64,000 nt of DNA. Origin: Silurus meridionalis (lineage: Eukaryota; Chordata; Actinopteri; Siluriformes; Siluridae). The position numbers were made by a program, and so were the translations under genes. The notes under the pieces were generated by a model that saw only the letters and a program-made list of their open reading frames with translations, did no database searches and was not told the DNA's origin. Location of the stretch: NCBI RefSeq assembly GCF_014805685.1, contig NC_060891.1, forward strand, positions 29,009,379-29,073,378. Direction: 5' to 3'. Below are positions 19,925-30,444 of this stretch, piece by piece; position 1 is the first letter of the stretch; every line of letters begins with the position of its first letter.

Positions 19925-20227
19925 AAATCAAATCAAATAAAATTTTATTCGTCACATACACATACATACAGAGTACGACATGCAGTGAAATGCTTTATAC
20001 GATTGTCCGGCATGAGGGAATAGGATGGGGGGGAAAAATAAAACAAGGAAAAAAAAAGAAGGCAGATAAATAAAAACAATAAACTATGTAAAATATATAA
20101 AGATAAAGATATATATAGAAAGAATAGGAAAAATAGGAAAAATGGTGGCTCTAGGAGCCTGTGGCAGGGACTAAGAACAATCACGGACTATAGAACACCA
20201 TCTTCTAGAATGGTGAATGCGGACGCT
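19925..20227 (-). mobile_element. LINE B 3' end with 5' inversion
   Basis: 19925-20135 is the minus-orientation 3' UTR/tail of the LINE family whose long copy is at 43773-47142 (AAAATTTTATTCGTCACATA; ATGCAGTGAAATGCTTTATA; GTCCGGCATGAGGGAA). The adjoining 20139-20227 is an internal piece of the same family in the opposite, plus orientation: ATGGTGGCTCTAGGAGCCTG and GAACACCATCTTCTAGAATG, matching 45690-45765 reversed. An inverted 5' segment joined to a normal 3' end is the signature of twin-primed reverse transcription. Confidence 0.75.
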
Positions 20228-20590
20228 TGGGTTTAGCCTTAGCCTAGCCCTGATGCCACTTCGCCTTCCCCTCCTCTGTTTACAGTCTCGGCACTGACGC
20301 TGTGGTCTCGCTGTCGGCCGAGCTGGATCAGCGGTCCGCGGTGTTCGAGCGATTTCCAGAGGGAGTTCAAAGTTCAATTAAAGCCCCTCTCTGTAGTTGT
20401 GGCCGATGTCTAATAATAATAATAATGCTTGTCGGCTGTATGAGATGTGTGCAAGTCTGTTCTGAGTGAATAAGCTTGCTGTTGGTGGAGAAATTACTGG
20501 AGCAAAATCTGGAGAGACGCTGGGCCTCGAGTTGTGCGTCTTGGTCACAGTTAGAGGAAATGAATCAGTTTTAGTGTTGTAGGTTTTTTG
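20228..20590. other. GC-rich unassigned stretch
   Basis: GC-richer than its surroundings (CGCTGTCGGCCGAGCTGGAT). A 68-codon minus frame is arginine-rich and unrecognised. It may be more of a LINE 5' region, but I cannot match it. No gene is supported. Confidence 0.35.
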
Positions 20591-20594
<4 letters not shown>

Positions 20595-20641
<47 letters not shown>

Positions 20642-20693
20642 ATCACCCTATTGGGGTTAATCAGCATCTTCAAGGTCACTATAGCATTGCAGT

Positions 20694-20738
<45 letters not shown>
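20595..20738. repeat. (AC)n and (TG)n arrays
   Basis: AC run at 20595-20638 and TG run at 20696-20738, about 57 bp apart and mutually complementary. Confidence 0.95.
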
Positions 20739-20740
<2 letters not shown>

Positions 20741-20960
20741 TAAACCTCCCATAACTGTGAGGTTAGATATCTGATTCCTAAAGCATGACAGTCTGATTTT
20801 CACGTCATGTTTTGAAACATCTTCACGGGGATTAGCGACAGGAAGTGATGCGATGGCAGGAGAGCTAATCAGAAACAACTTAGCTGACAGAAATCCTGAC
20901 CTCAGGCTGCCCGTGAAGTGTGAAATATTACTGTCACGACTAATGAAAAACATCATCTCA

Positions 20961-20961
<1 letters not shown>

Positions 20962-20995
<34 letters not shown>

Positions 20996-21240
20996 GCTGC
21001 AATCTACGTTATTGCTGAAGGATTAGATTTAAAAAAGGAAGGATATGTGATCTCCATGCTCAGGACAACACGACTTATAAACCTTATAGCAAAACGACAT
21101 CGCTAGTGCTAGCTTAATACACTAATTAGCATAAAACAATGAAGCTTGTTAAAATGTAAAGTAAGATGGAGGACATGAGCGTAAATTTATTCTGTGTGTG
21201 TGTGTGTGTGTGTGTCTGTGTCTGTGCGTGTGTGTCTAGA
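20962..21240. repeat. (CA)n and (TG)n arrays
   Basis: CA run at 20962-20993 and interrupted TG run at 21195-21236. The DNA between them shows no gene. Confidence 0.9.
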
Positions 21241-21517
21241 GTAATCCATAAACACACAACACAGGAAATCCAAACCAGGAAGTACAGAGTATCAGCAGCT
21301 AACACTGAAGATGAGGCACGACACACACTGTCACATTCACCTTTTATTATTATAAGATTACAGTTTATAGGCACGTTATTTTAATTCTTCTAATAAAAGA
21401 AAGAAATAAATAGTTTATAGGGAAAAATGATCTACTAACAGAACAAAAAACAGGCATGAAATGTACACAAAATATCCAGAAATAGGTTTAATGGTAAAAA
21501 GCTTTATACTTGTCACA

Positions 21518-21730
21518 TGTACATTTATTTATTTATTTATTTATTCATTCATTCATTCATTCATTCATTCATTCATTCATTTATTTATTCAAGAATATTC
21601 TATCGATCCCACAGAGAACTTATTTCTTCACATATCCCAGCGATGTAAGGAAGTTGGGGTCAGAGCGCAGTATACAGCACTGCTGGTGCACAAAGGGTTA
21701 AGGCCTTTGCTCATGGGCCCCAAAGTTTAA
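21518..21730 (+). repeat. (TTTA)n/(TTCA)n array and SINE/LINE-tail fragment
   Basis: A tetranucleotide array (TTTA then TTCA units, 21522-21592). It is followed by GGGTCAGAGCGCAGTATACA and GGTTAAGGCCTTTGCTCATG, resembling the mid-portion of the SINE at 15318-15476 (AAGGGCCTTGCTCAAGGGCC-type wording). Family identity is tentative. Confidence 0.5.
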
Positions 21731-22002
21731 TAATCTAATATTATTTCCTAATACAAGATACATTTTTCTCTATTTGAGATTTTGCACCTGAAATTTCCCT
21801 ACTTTTTTTTGCAGTTCAGAGATAAGCACTAGTACACATTCAGGTAACAACCAAACAGAATTCAACAGAAAGAGGGGCTGAGACATCTCTGGAACAAGCA
21901 AAAGAACATGTGGAGCACTGACCAGCCAATCACAGTGCTGCACATTGTGGTTTTTTAGTGTTTATATGTACTTATAACCTATTCAAGCAACATGTGAATA
22001 CT

Positions 22003-22409
22003 TTTCCTTCTTCTTCTTCTTCTTCTTTCGGCTGCTCCCATTAGGGGTCGCCACAGCGGATCATCCGTTTCCATACCACCCTGTCTTCTACTTCTGCCTC
22101 TTTCACACCAACTACCTGCATGTCTTCCCTCACCACACCTATGAACCTCTCCTCTGCACATGTCCAAACCATCTCAATCTCACCTCCCTCACCTTGTCTC
22201 CAAAACGTCCTACATGCGCTGTCCCTCTAATAAACTCATTTCTAATCCTGTCCATCCTCATCACTCCCAACTAACATCTCAACATCTTCAGCTCCTGTCT
22301 TTTACTCAATACCACTGTCTCTAATCCATACAACATATCAGGTCTCACCACAGTCCTATAAACTTTCCCTTTTACTCTCACAGATACTCTTCTATCACAA
22401 ATCACTCCT
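22003..22409 (-). mobile_element. RTE/Rex3 LINE 3' end, outer layer of nest
   Basis: Minus-strand copy of the RTE 3' end. The tail complement TTCTTCTTCTTC is at 22006-22026, followed by TCGGCTGCTCCCATTAGGGG and TCGCCACAGCGGATCATCC. It runs without large gaps to ATCACAAATCACTCCT (equivalent to about 52203 in the full-length copy), where the BEL LTR starts. The upstream part of what is probably the same RTE copy reappears at 30319-30441 on the far side of the BEL element. Confidence 0.85.
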
Positions 22410-23244
22410 TGTAGCAGCCCGGTTGAAATAAAGTTGACTCTTGCACTGATGTTGGCGTTTGACTCTTTTTCCTGTTTTATTTTCCGTATTAGACTTCAAA
22501 ACACCTTATTTGCATCCACAATTCCCTTTTTTTTTGAGTCCACAACAACACCGTAAGAGCTAGAACAAACAACAACATTCACAAATAATTCAGATACATG
22601 CAAAATGAAATGAAATAATATACTATTTAACAGCAAAACTATCACATTTTAAAGATAACATCTAATATAGACAAGATAAAATTACTTGTATAACAAGCAA
22701 ATACTTATAAGCTAGCACATAAACTATATTAACTACCTAAAAGTGCACAAATACACTTGACTGACCTTTGTGCCTCCTTCAACCAGGTACTAAAATAAAA
22801 GAAGGCCAAAAAACACAAAAATAACAAAAAATAAACCAATATCAACCGTATGCTACACTAATCAGGCAAATATAACTACTCTAAATTACTTTTTTGCTGC
22901 TTTAACTTTATATTTAAACGTTTTGACTCCGTAAACTTCTAAATTTCCCTTCAGGGATTAATAAAGTTAAAGTAACCGTGTTGCTTCTTCTCTCCGTGCA
23001 TGAGCGATCTCCACATGTGCCCGATTTTCCATGTATGCGCGATCTTCGCGGCAGTCCGTCTAGCTGTCATTTCAAAATAAAAGTCTCTATAGGCTTAATA
23101 ACTATAATTGCCAATATTAAATTTTCAAAACAGAATAAACACATAGGTAATATTTAGAAAACTTAAACTTATGTTCAGTATAGTGCATGTAGAGAATATA
23201 GAGCGTATTTAAAAAACTACTCAAATAACTGTGGGTTATTTACA
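22410..23244 (-). mobile_element. BEL/Pao 3' LTR
   Basis: Inferred LTR of 835 bp. In element (minus) orientation it begins TGTAAATAACCC at 23244, right after a purine-rich GGTGGGAG (polypurine-tract candidate). It ends GGGCTGCTACA at 22410, giving TGTA...TACA termini. It lies downstream of the BEL pol stop at 23393-23395 with a gap of about 150 bp. There is no 5' LTR for comparison because the element is 5'-truncated. Confidence 0.6.
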
Positions 23245-23392
23245 CTCCCACCAAAATCACGAGTGACTATAATCTCAAACTTGAATCACGAATGATTTTC
23301 AAAATGAATTAACCATTACTTAGCCTAGATGAAAGTAAAACAAAGAACTAATCATCTATTATGAACTGCTTAGCTTAAAGGATACATGAAGT

Positions 23393-24172
23393 TGTTTAAG
23401 CTGCCTCTAGCAGCAGGACCAACCTCTGCATTGGGCGCTCGACTACTGATGGTTTGCTCAGACGTTTTCCATCCTTTTCCAGCCTTCTGTCTCCAAAGCG
23501 TATTTTTACTCTTCTCACTAGATTATCCTTGCTAACCACAGTCTCAATAACTTCTGCCATACGCCACTCATTTCTAGGCAAGTCTTCTGCTTTCTCCAAC
23601 ACTATATCTCCAACTTGCATGTTCCTCTTGGGGGTTAGCCAGCATTGTCTGGTTGCGATGTTAGACAAGTACTTCTTTCTCCAACGGCTCCAGAACTGTT
23701 CCGCTAAGTACTGGATATAGCGCCATCTCTTGCGAGCATACAGGTCTTCTCTGACAAATTTGCCAGGGGGTGGTAAAGCTTGGGCAGATTTCAAAGTGAG
23801 CAGATGGTTTGGGGTTAGGGGTTCAGGACTTTTAGGATCATTTAGATTGTCTATTGTCAGCGGTCGGCTATTTACAATTGCCATAGCTTTGTAGAAGAAG
23901 GTCCTTAGACAGGAATCATCCAGTCTTCCAGAAGATAAGGACAGAGTGGAATGAAGGACGCTTCTTACGGTCCTAATCTGTCTCTCCCAAACTCCTCCGG
24001 TGTGACTTGCATGAGGTGCGTTAAAGACAAAGTCACACTGCCTTTCTGCCAAGAATGCCACCAGACGGTTGTTGTCAATCCCCCTTAAAGCCTTTGCAAC
24101 TCGTTCTTGGCTCCAATAAAGTTACTTCCTTGGTCACACTTTATCTGACGAACCGCTTCTCTGATGGCGATG
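23393..24172 (-). pseudogene. BEL/Pao integrase C-terminal half and tail domain
   Basis: Beyond LINE A the integrase resumes with FIAIREAVRQIKCDQGSNF (second catalytic Asp in CDQG). A frameshift near 24095 follows, then a 221-codon open stretch. This contains APHASHTGGVWERQIRTVRS with the third acidic residue, and a C-terminal domain typical of Pao integrases (SRWRKKYLSNIATRQCW, MQVGDIVLEKAEDLPRNEW). It ends at stop 23393-23395. Only one frameshift separates it from the half-core. Confidence 0.85.
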
Positions 24173-24189
24173 AAACATCGCCATCAGAG
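24159..24189. repeat. Perfect hairpin at the BEL/LINE junction
   Basis: CTCTGATGGCGATG, AAA, CATCGCCATCAGAG: a 14-bp perfect stem with a 3-nt loop. The left arm is BEL integrase coding sequence (codons for AIRE). The right arm has no counterpart in BEL and precedes the LINE 5' region, so it is an inverted copy of the target created at the junction. Confidence 0.85.
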
Positions 24190-24506
24190 GATGAAGCATC
24201 CATCAAAAATGGCAGCGCGGCAGTAGCTCGCAGCGGCCTCTCCGTAGCTCAGTAGCTCGCAGTGGCCTCGCCGGATCCAAAAATGGTGCTTTCACCATAT
24301 TGCTTTCACCATATTTAGCCCGACCTTCCACAATACATGGACACCAGAGTCAGCTGTGTTCATGTGTACGACCACCAGACACTGCTACAGTACAGGCATC
24401 ATGCAACCAACAATCTGCATGATGATCTTATTACCAACCTTCGCGACCTCGGCTTGCTGCGACCTCGGCCACAAAGACCAGGCCCCCAGACCTCGGTGTT
24501 ACCTGA

Positions 24507-26834
24507 TGCCGGTGGCCGGGAGAAGAGACGTCGAAAGCGCTGTTCGAGGATAATAAACTGGACTACATTCGACTCCAGGGAACCACACGGCGAGAGTTTA
24601 GAGACTGTTGCGTCTTTGTTTTCACGGAGACGTGGCTCAGCGACAGAGTTCCGGAAGCCGCCATCCAGCTAGACGGGCTAACCGTGTTTCGAGCCGACAG
24701 AAATGCAGCTCTGTGCGGTAAGACTCGCGGTGGTGGCGTGTGTGTTTATATCAACACGGAATGGTGTAAGAACTCTGTGCTTGTTTCACGCTATTGCTCA
24801 TCGCTAGTGGAGTTTGTGACTGTTAGATGCAGACCTTTTTATTTACCACGGGAATTCACCACTGTTTACATCGTCGGAGTGTACATTCCACCCAGTGCTA
24901 ATGCTAAGGAGGCACTGTGTGAACTCTACGGTGCTATTAGCGACCTGCAGAATGCTCACCCCGACGGATTGTTTATCATCGCCGGAGATTTCAACCATGC
25001 GCATCTCAAGACTGTGCTTCCTAAACTCCATCAGCATGTAGACTTTGCAACGAGAGGAGCGAACACGCTGGATCTTGTTTACACAAACATCCCCGGCGCG
25101 TATCGTGCGGAGCCCCGCCCCCATCTCGGATACTCAGACCACTGCTCTGTTATGTTGATTCCAGCATACAGACCGCTCGTCAGACGCTCTAAACCAATTC
25201 TGAAACAGGTGAAAACCTGGCCAGAAGGAGCTACTTCTGCTCTTCAGGACTGTTTTGAGTGCACTGACTGGGACATGTTTAGAGAGGCTGCAACCAACGG
25301 CGATTCCATTAACTTGGAGGAGTACACGTCATCAGTGACTAGCTACATCAGCAAGTGCGTTGATGATGTGACCATCTCCAAGTCCATCACTACACGCTCC
25401 AACCAGAAGCCGTGGATGACTGCAAATGTGCGTGCGCTGTTGAAACAAAGAGACTCTGCCTTCAGAACAGGGGACAAGGTGGCCTTAAAAACAGCAAGGG
25501 CCAAACTGTCTCGTGTTATCAGAGAGGCAAAGCGCGCACACGCGAAGAAAATCCACTACCACTTCCAGGACAGTGGAGACACTCAGCGCATGTGGCAGGG
25601 CATCCAGGTGATCACGAATTACAAGACCACATCACCTGCTTGTGACCGTGACGCCTCCCTCCCAGATGCGCTGAACGACTTCTACGCCCGGTTTGAGGTA
25701 CAGAACAATGTGGTGGCGAGGAAGACCATCCCTCCTCCCATTGACCACGTGCTCTGTCTAACCACAGCTGAAGTGAGGAAAACTCTATGCAAAGTTAACC
25801 CACGGAAGTCTGCTGGACCAGACAACATTCCTGGCAGAGTGCTCAGGAAATGTGCAGAACAACTAGCAGATGTCTTCACTGACATCTTCAACATCTCCCT
25901 GAGCAGTAACGTTGTTCCCACGTGCCTCAAGACAACGACCATCGTTCCTGTGCCAAAGAAATCGACCGTCTCCTGCCTCAATGACTATCATCACGTCGCG
26001 CTCACTCCCATCGTGATGAAGTGCTTCGAGAGGCTCGTCATGAGGCATATCAAGACACAGCTTCCACCCTCCCTGGACCCCATGCAGTTTGCGTATCATC
26101 CAAACCGTTCCACGGACGATGCCATCTCCACAACCCTCCACCTGGCCCTCACCCACCTGGATAACAAGGACTCATATGTACGAATGCTGTTCATTGATTT
26201 CAGCTCAGCATTCAACACAATCATTCCTCAGCACCTGATCGAGAAGTTGAACCTTCTGGGCCTGAACACCTCTCTCTGCAACTGGATCCTGGATTTCCTG
26301 ACTGGGAGACCTCAGGCAGTCCGGATCGGGAACAGCATCTCCAGCACCACCACACTGAGCACTGGAGCCCCTCAGGGCTGTGTGCTCAGTCCACTGCTGT
26401 TCACTCTGCTGACTCACGACTGTGCACCAACGCACAGCTCGAATCATATCATCAAGTTTGCTGATGACACGACCGTGGTGGGTCTAATCAGCAAGAACGA
26501 TGAGTCAGCATATAGAGAAGAGGTGCAACGGCTAACTGCCTGGTGTGGAGCAAACAACCTGTCTCTGAACGTGGACAAAACGAAAGAGATGGTTGTGGAC
26601 TTCAGGCGAGCACAGAGCGACCAATCTCCACTGATTATCGATGGATCCTCTGTGGAGATTGTCAAGAGCACCAAATTCCTTGGTGTTCATCTGGCAGACA
26701 ACCTCACCTGGTCACTTAACACCAGCTCCATCACCAAGAAAGCCCAGCAGCGTCTCTACTTCCTGAGAAGGCTGAGGAAAACCCACCCACCTCCCTCCCC
26801 CCATCCTGTCCATGTTCTACAGAGGGACCATTGA
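24507..26834 (+). CDS. LINE A endonuclease-reverse transcriptase ORF
   Basis: An open frame of about 775 codons with no internal stop (preceded by a TGA at 24504; possible initiation codons are inside). It starts within the APE-type endonuclease: [28 protein letters not shown], then [14 protein letters not shown] (Asp/Asn motif) and YSDHCSVML (SDH motif). The linker has [13 protein letters not shown]. The RT follows: [53 protein letters not shown] (first Asp), [27 protein letters not shown] (catalytic pair at about 26457). It ends out of frame at 26834 because of a C-run of six at 26797-26802. The true N-terminus is probably in another frame upstream (24337-24500), via another frameshift. Confidence 0.85.
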   Translation, partial: CRWPGEETSKALFEDNKLDYIRLQGTTRREFRDCCVFVFTETWLSDRVPEAAIQLDGLTVFRADRNAALCGKTRGGGVCVYINTEWCKNSVLVSRYCSSLVEFVTVRCRPFYLPREFTTVYIVGVYIPPSANAKEALCELYGAISDLQNAHPDGLFIIAGDFNHAHLKTVLPKLHQHVDFATRGANTLDLVYTNIPGAYRAEPRPHLGYSDHCSVMLIPAYRPLVRRSKPILKQVKTWPEGATSALQDCFECTDWDMFREAATNGDSINLEEYTSSVTSYISKCVDDVTISKSITTRSNQKPWMTANVRALLKQRDSAFRTGDKVALKTARAKLSRVIREAKRAHAKKIHYHFQDSGDTQRMWQGIQVITNYKTTSPACDRDASLPDALNDFYARFEVQNNVVARKTIPPPIDHVLCLTTAEVRKTLCKVNPRKSAGPDNIPGRVLRKCAEQLADVFTDIFNISLSSNVVPTCLKTTTIVPVPKKSTVSCLNDYHHVALTPIVMKCFERLVMRHIKTQLPPSLDPMQFAYHPNRSTDDAISTTLHLALTHLDNKDSYVRMLFIDFSSAFNTIIPQHLIEKLNLLGLNTSLCNWILDFLTGRPQAVRIGNSISSTTTLSTGAPQGCVLSPLLFTLLTHDCAPTHSSNHIIKFADDTTVVGLISKNDESAYREEVQRLTAWCGANNLSLNVDKTKEMVVDFRRAQSDQSPLIIDGSSVEIVKSTKFLGVHLADNLTWSLNTSSITKKAQQRLYFLRRLRKTHPPPSPHPVHVLQRDH

Positions 26835-27144
26835 GAGCATCCTGAGCAGCTGCATCACTGCCTGGTTTGGGAATTGCACCGTCTCGGATCGCAAGACCCT
26901 ACAGAGGATAGTGAGGACAGCTGAGAAGATCATCGGAGTCTCTCTCCCCTCTATCATGGATATTTACACCACATGCTGCATCCGCAAAGCACACAGCATT
27001 GTGGACGATCACACACACCCCTCACACACATACTTCACCCTCCTACCATCAAGAAAACGGTTCCGAAGCATTCGGGCCGTCACAACAAGACTGTGTAACA
27101 GTTTCTTTCCACAAGCCATCAGGCTTCTCAATACAAAGAACTGA
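26812..27144 (+). pseudogene. LINE A RT C-terminal segment, +1 frame
   Basis: Continues the LINE A protein in the next frame: [72 protein letters not shown], stop at 27142-27144. These are the standard C-terminal motifs of this LINE family. It is separated from the main ORF by the single-base length change in the C-run at 26797-26802. Confidence 0.85.
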
Positions 27145-27744
27145 ACAGAACTCACACACACTCACTTACACACACACGCACACACACACACTCACTTTGT
27201 GTGTTACTGAACTGTACAACCTGGACTAAACACAATCATCACTCATCTCGATCCACTCCACCACCACTTATCTATTTATTATTATTTATACTCGCACCTT
27301 GTACTACAGTAGAATGTTTACATGCTGTTTTTGCACTTTTTGTATTCAGTATAATGTTTACATGCTGTCTTTGCACCTCCTTGCTGCTGTTTTTTTTTGC
27401 ACTACATTGCTCTGTTCTGTTTGTATTTTCTCCTGGGTATAGTTTTTACATTTCTCCTCACACAGTACTGTATATTTAAGTATACAGTAGGTTTACTAGT
27501 CGGCGCTATACTTGGTTTTTGTCTTTTGTCTTGTCTTGTGTTGTCTGTCTGCACTCTGTCTGTCTGTACTGTTCTTTTGTTTGCACTGTTTGCACCAGGT
27601 TGCACTCGATGCACTTTATGTTGTTTTGTTGTTTAGTGTAGCACCAGGGTTCCGGAGGAACGTTTTTTCGTTTTTACTGTGTACTGTGTACCACTGTGTA
27701 TAGTAAAAATGACAATAAAAGCCACTTGACTTGACTTGATCTCA

Positions 27745-28411
27745 GACTATTAAGAAAGGAGTCCGTGGACATATCATCCAGCATCTCAATGTGGATGGCT
27801 CTGCAACAGAAACAGGTGAAAAGAAGTCCGTACCTCTTGCATGATCTACGCCCTTGTTTTGTGAAGAACGGGCCGAAACAGTCCATTCCACAGTACGTGA
27901 ATGGCGGGGATGGATCTATGCGCTCTGAGGGCAGATCTGCAATTTTTTGATGTTCTGTGGGTCTGCGGTGTTTACGACATTTTATACAGTGTTGCACAAA
28001 AGAGGCTACAGTCCTGTTTACTCCTGGAATCCAGAATCCTCTTGATCTGATCTCATTGATAGTTAAGCCTTTACCTTGATGTCCAGTTTTCTCATGACAA
28101 TCAGCAATAAGGAGTTTTGTTAGGTAATGTTCCTTTGGAAGGATCACCGGATGTTTGACAGAGTGTGAAACAGAAGCATTGCCGAGTCTTCCTCCCACCT
28201 TAAGCAATCCATCATGATCCACAAAGGCATCAAGATAGTGTAGCCTGTTACTGCGAGGTAGTGTCTTGTCCTTACTCAACAATGCTATCTCCTCTGGATA
28301 TGTCTGACTCTGCAAGTTTTTGATAACAGTGCGCTTAGCATCCTCACGCTCCGCTACTGTACTGTGATCACTTGACTTGTCCTGTCTCACTCTACGAAGT
28401 AGGCGTGCCAC
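27745..28411 (-). pseudogene. BEL/Pao integrase, N-terminal half
   Basis: The H2C2 zinc-binding module is visible as HEKTGHQGKG followed by FVQHCIKCRKHR. The first part of the catalytic core follows, with the first Asp in YCGMDCFGPF, and then FCCRAIHIEMLDDMSTDSFL. The frame is interrupted at 27742-27745 by the 3' end of LINE A, before the second catalytic Asp. The remaining integrase resumes at about 24190. Confidence 0.85.
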
Positions 28412-28935
28412 TGCTTGGATGACTTTGGACCATGAAGATAACCTTGTGAGTCGGTCAGATAAACAGGTGTCCCCTCCCCTACTGTATAGGTATTCAGTGA
28501 TGTAGCCTTTTTGACCTCTGGATCTCCAATTTGAAGTTGAGGGTTAACATCCACAGGAGGAGGTATATGTCTTTGCCATAAGATGTTGGGTCCAGTGAAC
28601 CAGCAGGAAGTGACAAGATCATCAATACTTAGGCCTCGTGATGCATAATCGGCTGGATTCTCATCCAAGGGAATATACCGCCACTGTTGAGGAGCGGAAC
28701 TGTGATGAATTCTCTGAACTCGATTCGCAACAAATGTGTGAAAGCGACGAGCTTTGTTACTGATGTAACCCAGTACCACTTGGGAGTCAGTCCAGAAATA
28801 TATCTCTGCATCAGTAAGATTCATTTCTTCTTTCAGCACATCATTTACTGCAACTGACACAACCGCCGCAGTCAACTCTAACCGAGGAATTGTTGTGACT
28901 TTGAGTGGAGCTACCCTAGATTTAGCCATGAGCAA
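28387..28935 (-). pseudogene. BEL/Pao RNase H region
   Basis: An open stretch of 182 codons containing TTIPRLELTAAVVSVAVN (glutamate-containing RNase H motif), YFWTDSQVVLGYISNKARRF (Asp motif), FVANRVQRIH and DENPADYASRG (the late Asp-containing motif). The order matches retroelement RNase H, which removes RNA from RNA/DNA hybrids. It overlaps the end of the RT frame by a shift, so it is a fragment rather than part of an intact polyprotein. Confidence 0.82.
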
Positions 28936-30318
28936 AGTACAATGGACATCACCTTGTTCATTTTCGATTCAGATGTATGAGCACTGGCCATACCCATTCG
29001 TACTGGCGTCCGAAAAGTTATGAATTTCTTTCCTTGTGTTTTTTTTAATCCCGCAGGTACAACACAACGAGGAACCTTGACCTTCACCAAGTTAGTGAGA
29101 TCTGTCTTCCAGTGCTCCCACCCGGGCCGCAACACATCAGGTAAGGGATCGTCCCAGCCCATGCCATTTCTGCAGGTTTCTTGAAGAATAGCCTTTCCCT
29201 TCAGTACAAACGGTGAAAGAAACCCTAAGGGATCGAACAAGGAGGCCACAGTTGACAGTATACCTCTTCGGGTTGCAGGTTGGTCCTTAAAGTTAACACG
29301 AAATATGAAGTTGTCATTATCCAGATGCCAGTAAAGGCCTAAAGCTCTTTCCAAAGGCTCATTGGAGAGGGAAAGATCAACAGTCTTAACATCTGTTGCA
29401 TGTTCAGAGGATGGTATGCTCTCTAAAACTGCCTTATTGTTAGAGACAAACTTATGCAGCCTCAAACCTCCCAGACTACAAAGATGACGTGCTTCTTGTG
29501 CCAACTGAATTCCTTTCTCTGCATTTTCAACACTGGAAACTCCATCATCCATGTAAAAATCTCGCATAATGAATTGTGAGCCTAGGGAGTGTGAATGCTC
29601 ACCCTCTTTTGCAAGATGCTTCAATCCAAAGTTGGCACACCCAGGGGACGACGAGGCACCAAAAAGATGTACTCTCATTCAAAAGGTTTGAGGTGGTAAG
29701 TTGACATCTCCATTTCTCCACCAAAGGAATCGTAAGTAGTCTCGATCTGCTTTGTCGACATGGAACTGGTGAAACATTCTTTCGATATTACACATCAAAG
29801 CAACTGGATGATGTCTGAACCTTAAAAGAATTCCAACCAGGCTATTTATCAGGTCAGGGCCTGTGAGCAAATGGTCATTTAGGCTGGCTCCCTTTTATCT
29901 GGCAGAACAGTCGAAGACTATGCGAATTTTCCGGGCTTCTTTGAGTGATACACCCCGTGATGGGGGATGTACCATTTTTCTCCCTCCTTTCCTTCATCCA
30001 GGTCTCCTTCAGCGTCTCCGTTTTCTATGATCTCCTCCATGAACTTTACATAATGTTCTTTATACTCTTTATCCTTCTCTAATCTCCTCTTGAGATGTTG
30101 AAGTCTTACCACTGCAAGGGGTTTGTTATCTGGAAGGAATGGTCTCTGCCTGAAAGGAAGGGGCATTTCTAAGTGATTGTCCTTGTTCATTTTGACATTT
30201 TCTTCTAGTCTGTTCAAGAACACAATGTCCTCCTGAGACACTGCCTTTGTGTTTTCATTAGTGTCCTTGAAATCTGACTCTAGTAATTTAATAAGATCTG
30301 CTGGTGTAACACTTCCTC
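28911..30318 (-). pseudogene. BEL/Pao reverse transcriptase region
   Basis: From 30318 downward: a DFKDTNENTK / SQEDIVFLNRLEENVKMNKD leader and EEIIENGDAEGD. The RT fingers follow with [20 protein letters not shown] and [12 protein letters not shown] (29679-29870), where the usual catalytic D of the C-D-I-E-R-M motif is N. The palm (from 29678) has FYMDDGVSS. The region after RT contains RRGILSTVASLFDPLGFLSP. At least two frame changes (near 29900 and 29678) break it. It would convert element RNA to DNA in a cytoplasmic particle if intact; this copy is dead. Confidence 0.85.
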
Positions 30319-30441
30319 ATTCCACCACCACGTCTCTTTGTCTTCCTTTCTATTTCCAGATCCCACCAAGTACTTTTCTAGCTGCCTTCCTCATCACTTC
30401 TGCAGTAGTTTCCCAATCATCCAGCACCTCTTCACCACCAC
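30319..30441 (-). mobile_element. RTE/Rex3 fragment, far side of the nest
   Basis: Reverse complement of about 50705-50836 in the full-length copy: CTCATTCCACCACCACGTCT, TTCTATTTCCAGATCCCACC and AAGTACTTTTCTAGCTGCCT. It has the same strand as the RTE end at 22003-22409 and lies upstream of it in element order. The BEL element with its LINE lies between the two parts. Confidence 0.85.
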
Positions 30442-30444
30442 CGC

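Larger units (their letters stand above)
24190..27741 (+). mobile_element. Near-full-length jockey/CR1-type LINE (LINE A)
   Basis: The 5' UTR has a duplicated 20-mer (CAGTAGCTCGCAGCGGCCTC at 24221 and, with one mismatch, at 24250) and a tandem 14-mer TGCTTTCACCATAT (24287-24314). The long ORF with endonuclease and reverse transcriptase is at 24507-27144. The 3' UTR (27145-27700) is CA- and T-rich and ends GACAATAAAAGCCACTTGAC plus TTGACTTGA. It is the best-preserved autonomous element in the window. Other copies: 32815-33905 (+) and 53992-54960 (-). Confidence 0.9.
23245..30318 (-). mobile_element. BEL/Pao LTR retrotransposon, 5'-truncated, split by LINE A
   Basis: Minus-strand pol in the order RT, RNase H, integrase, C-terminal domain. 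The element is interrupted by the plus-strand LINE A (about 24190-27741). gag, protease and the 5' LTR are absent; the sequence stops at 30318 where an RTE fragment begins. The reading frame is broken in several places, so it is a fossil. Family assignment rests on the DFYMDDGVSS RT motif, the A17/RNase H arrangement and the integrase zinc finger typical of Pao elements. Confidence 0.88.

Noticed and set aside
20171..20377. Arginine-rich 68-codon minus frame
   Set aside because: Partly overlaps an inverted LINE B fragment, and the rest is GC-rich unmatched DNA; no start context or similarity.
27201..27636. Leucine/cysteine/phenylalanine-rich frames resembling membrane proteins
   Set aside because: They lie in the T-rich 3' UTR of LINE A; the same region of other copies (33506-33877, 54002-54389) gives similar false frames.
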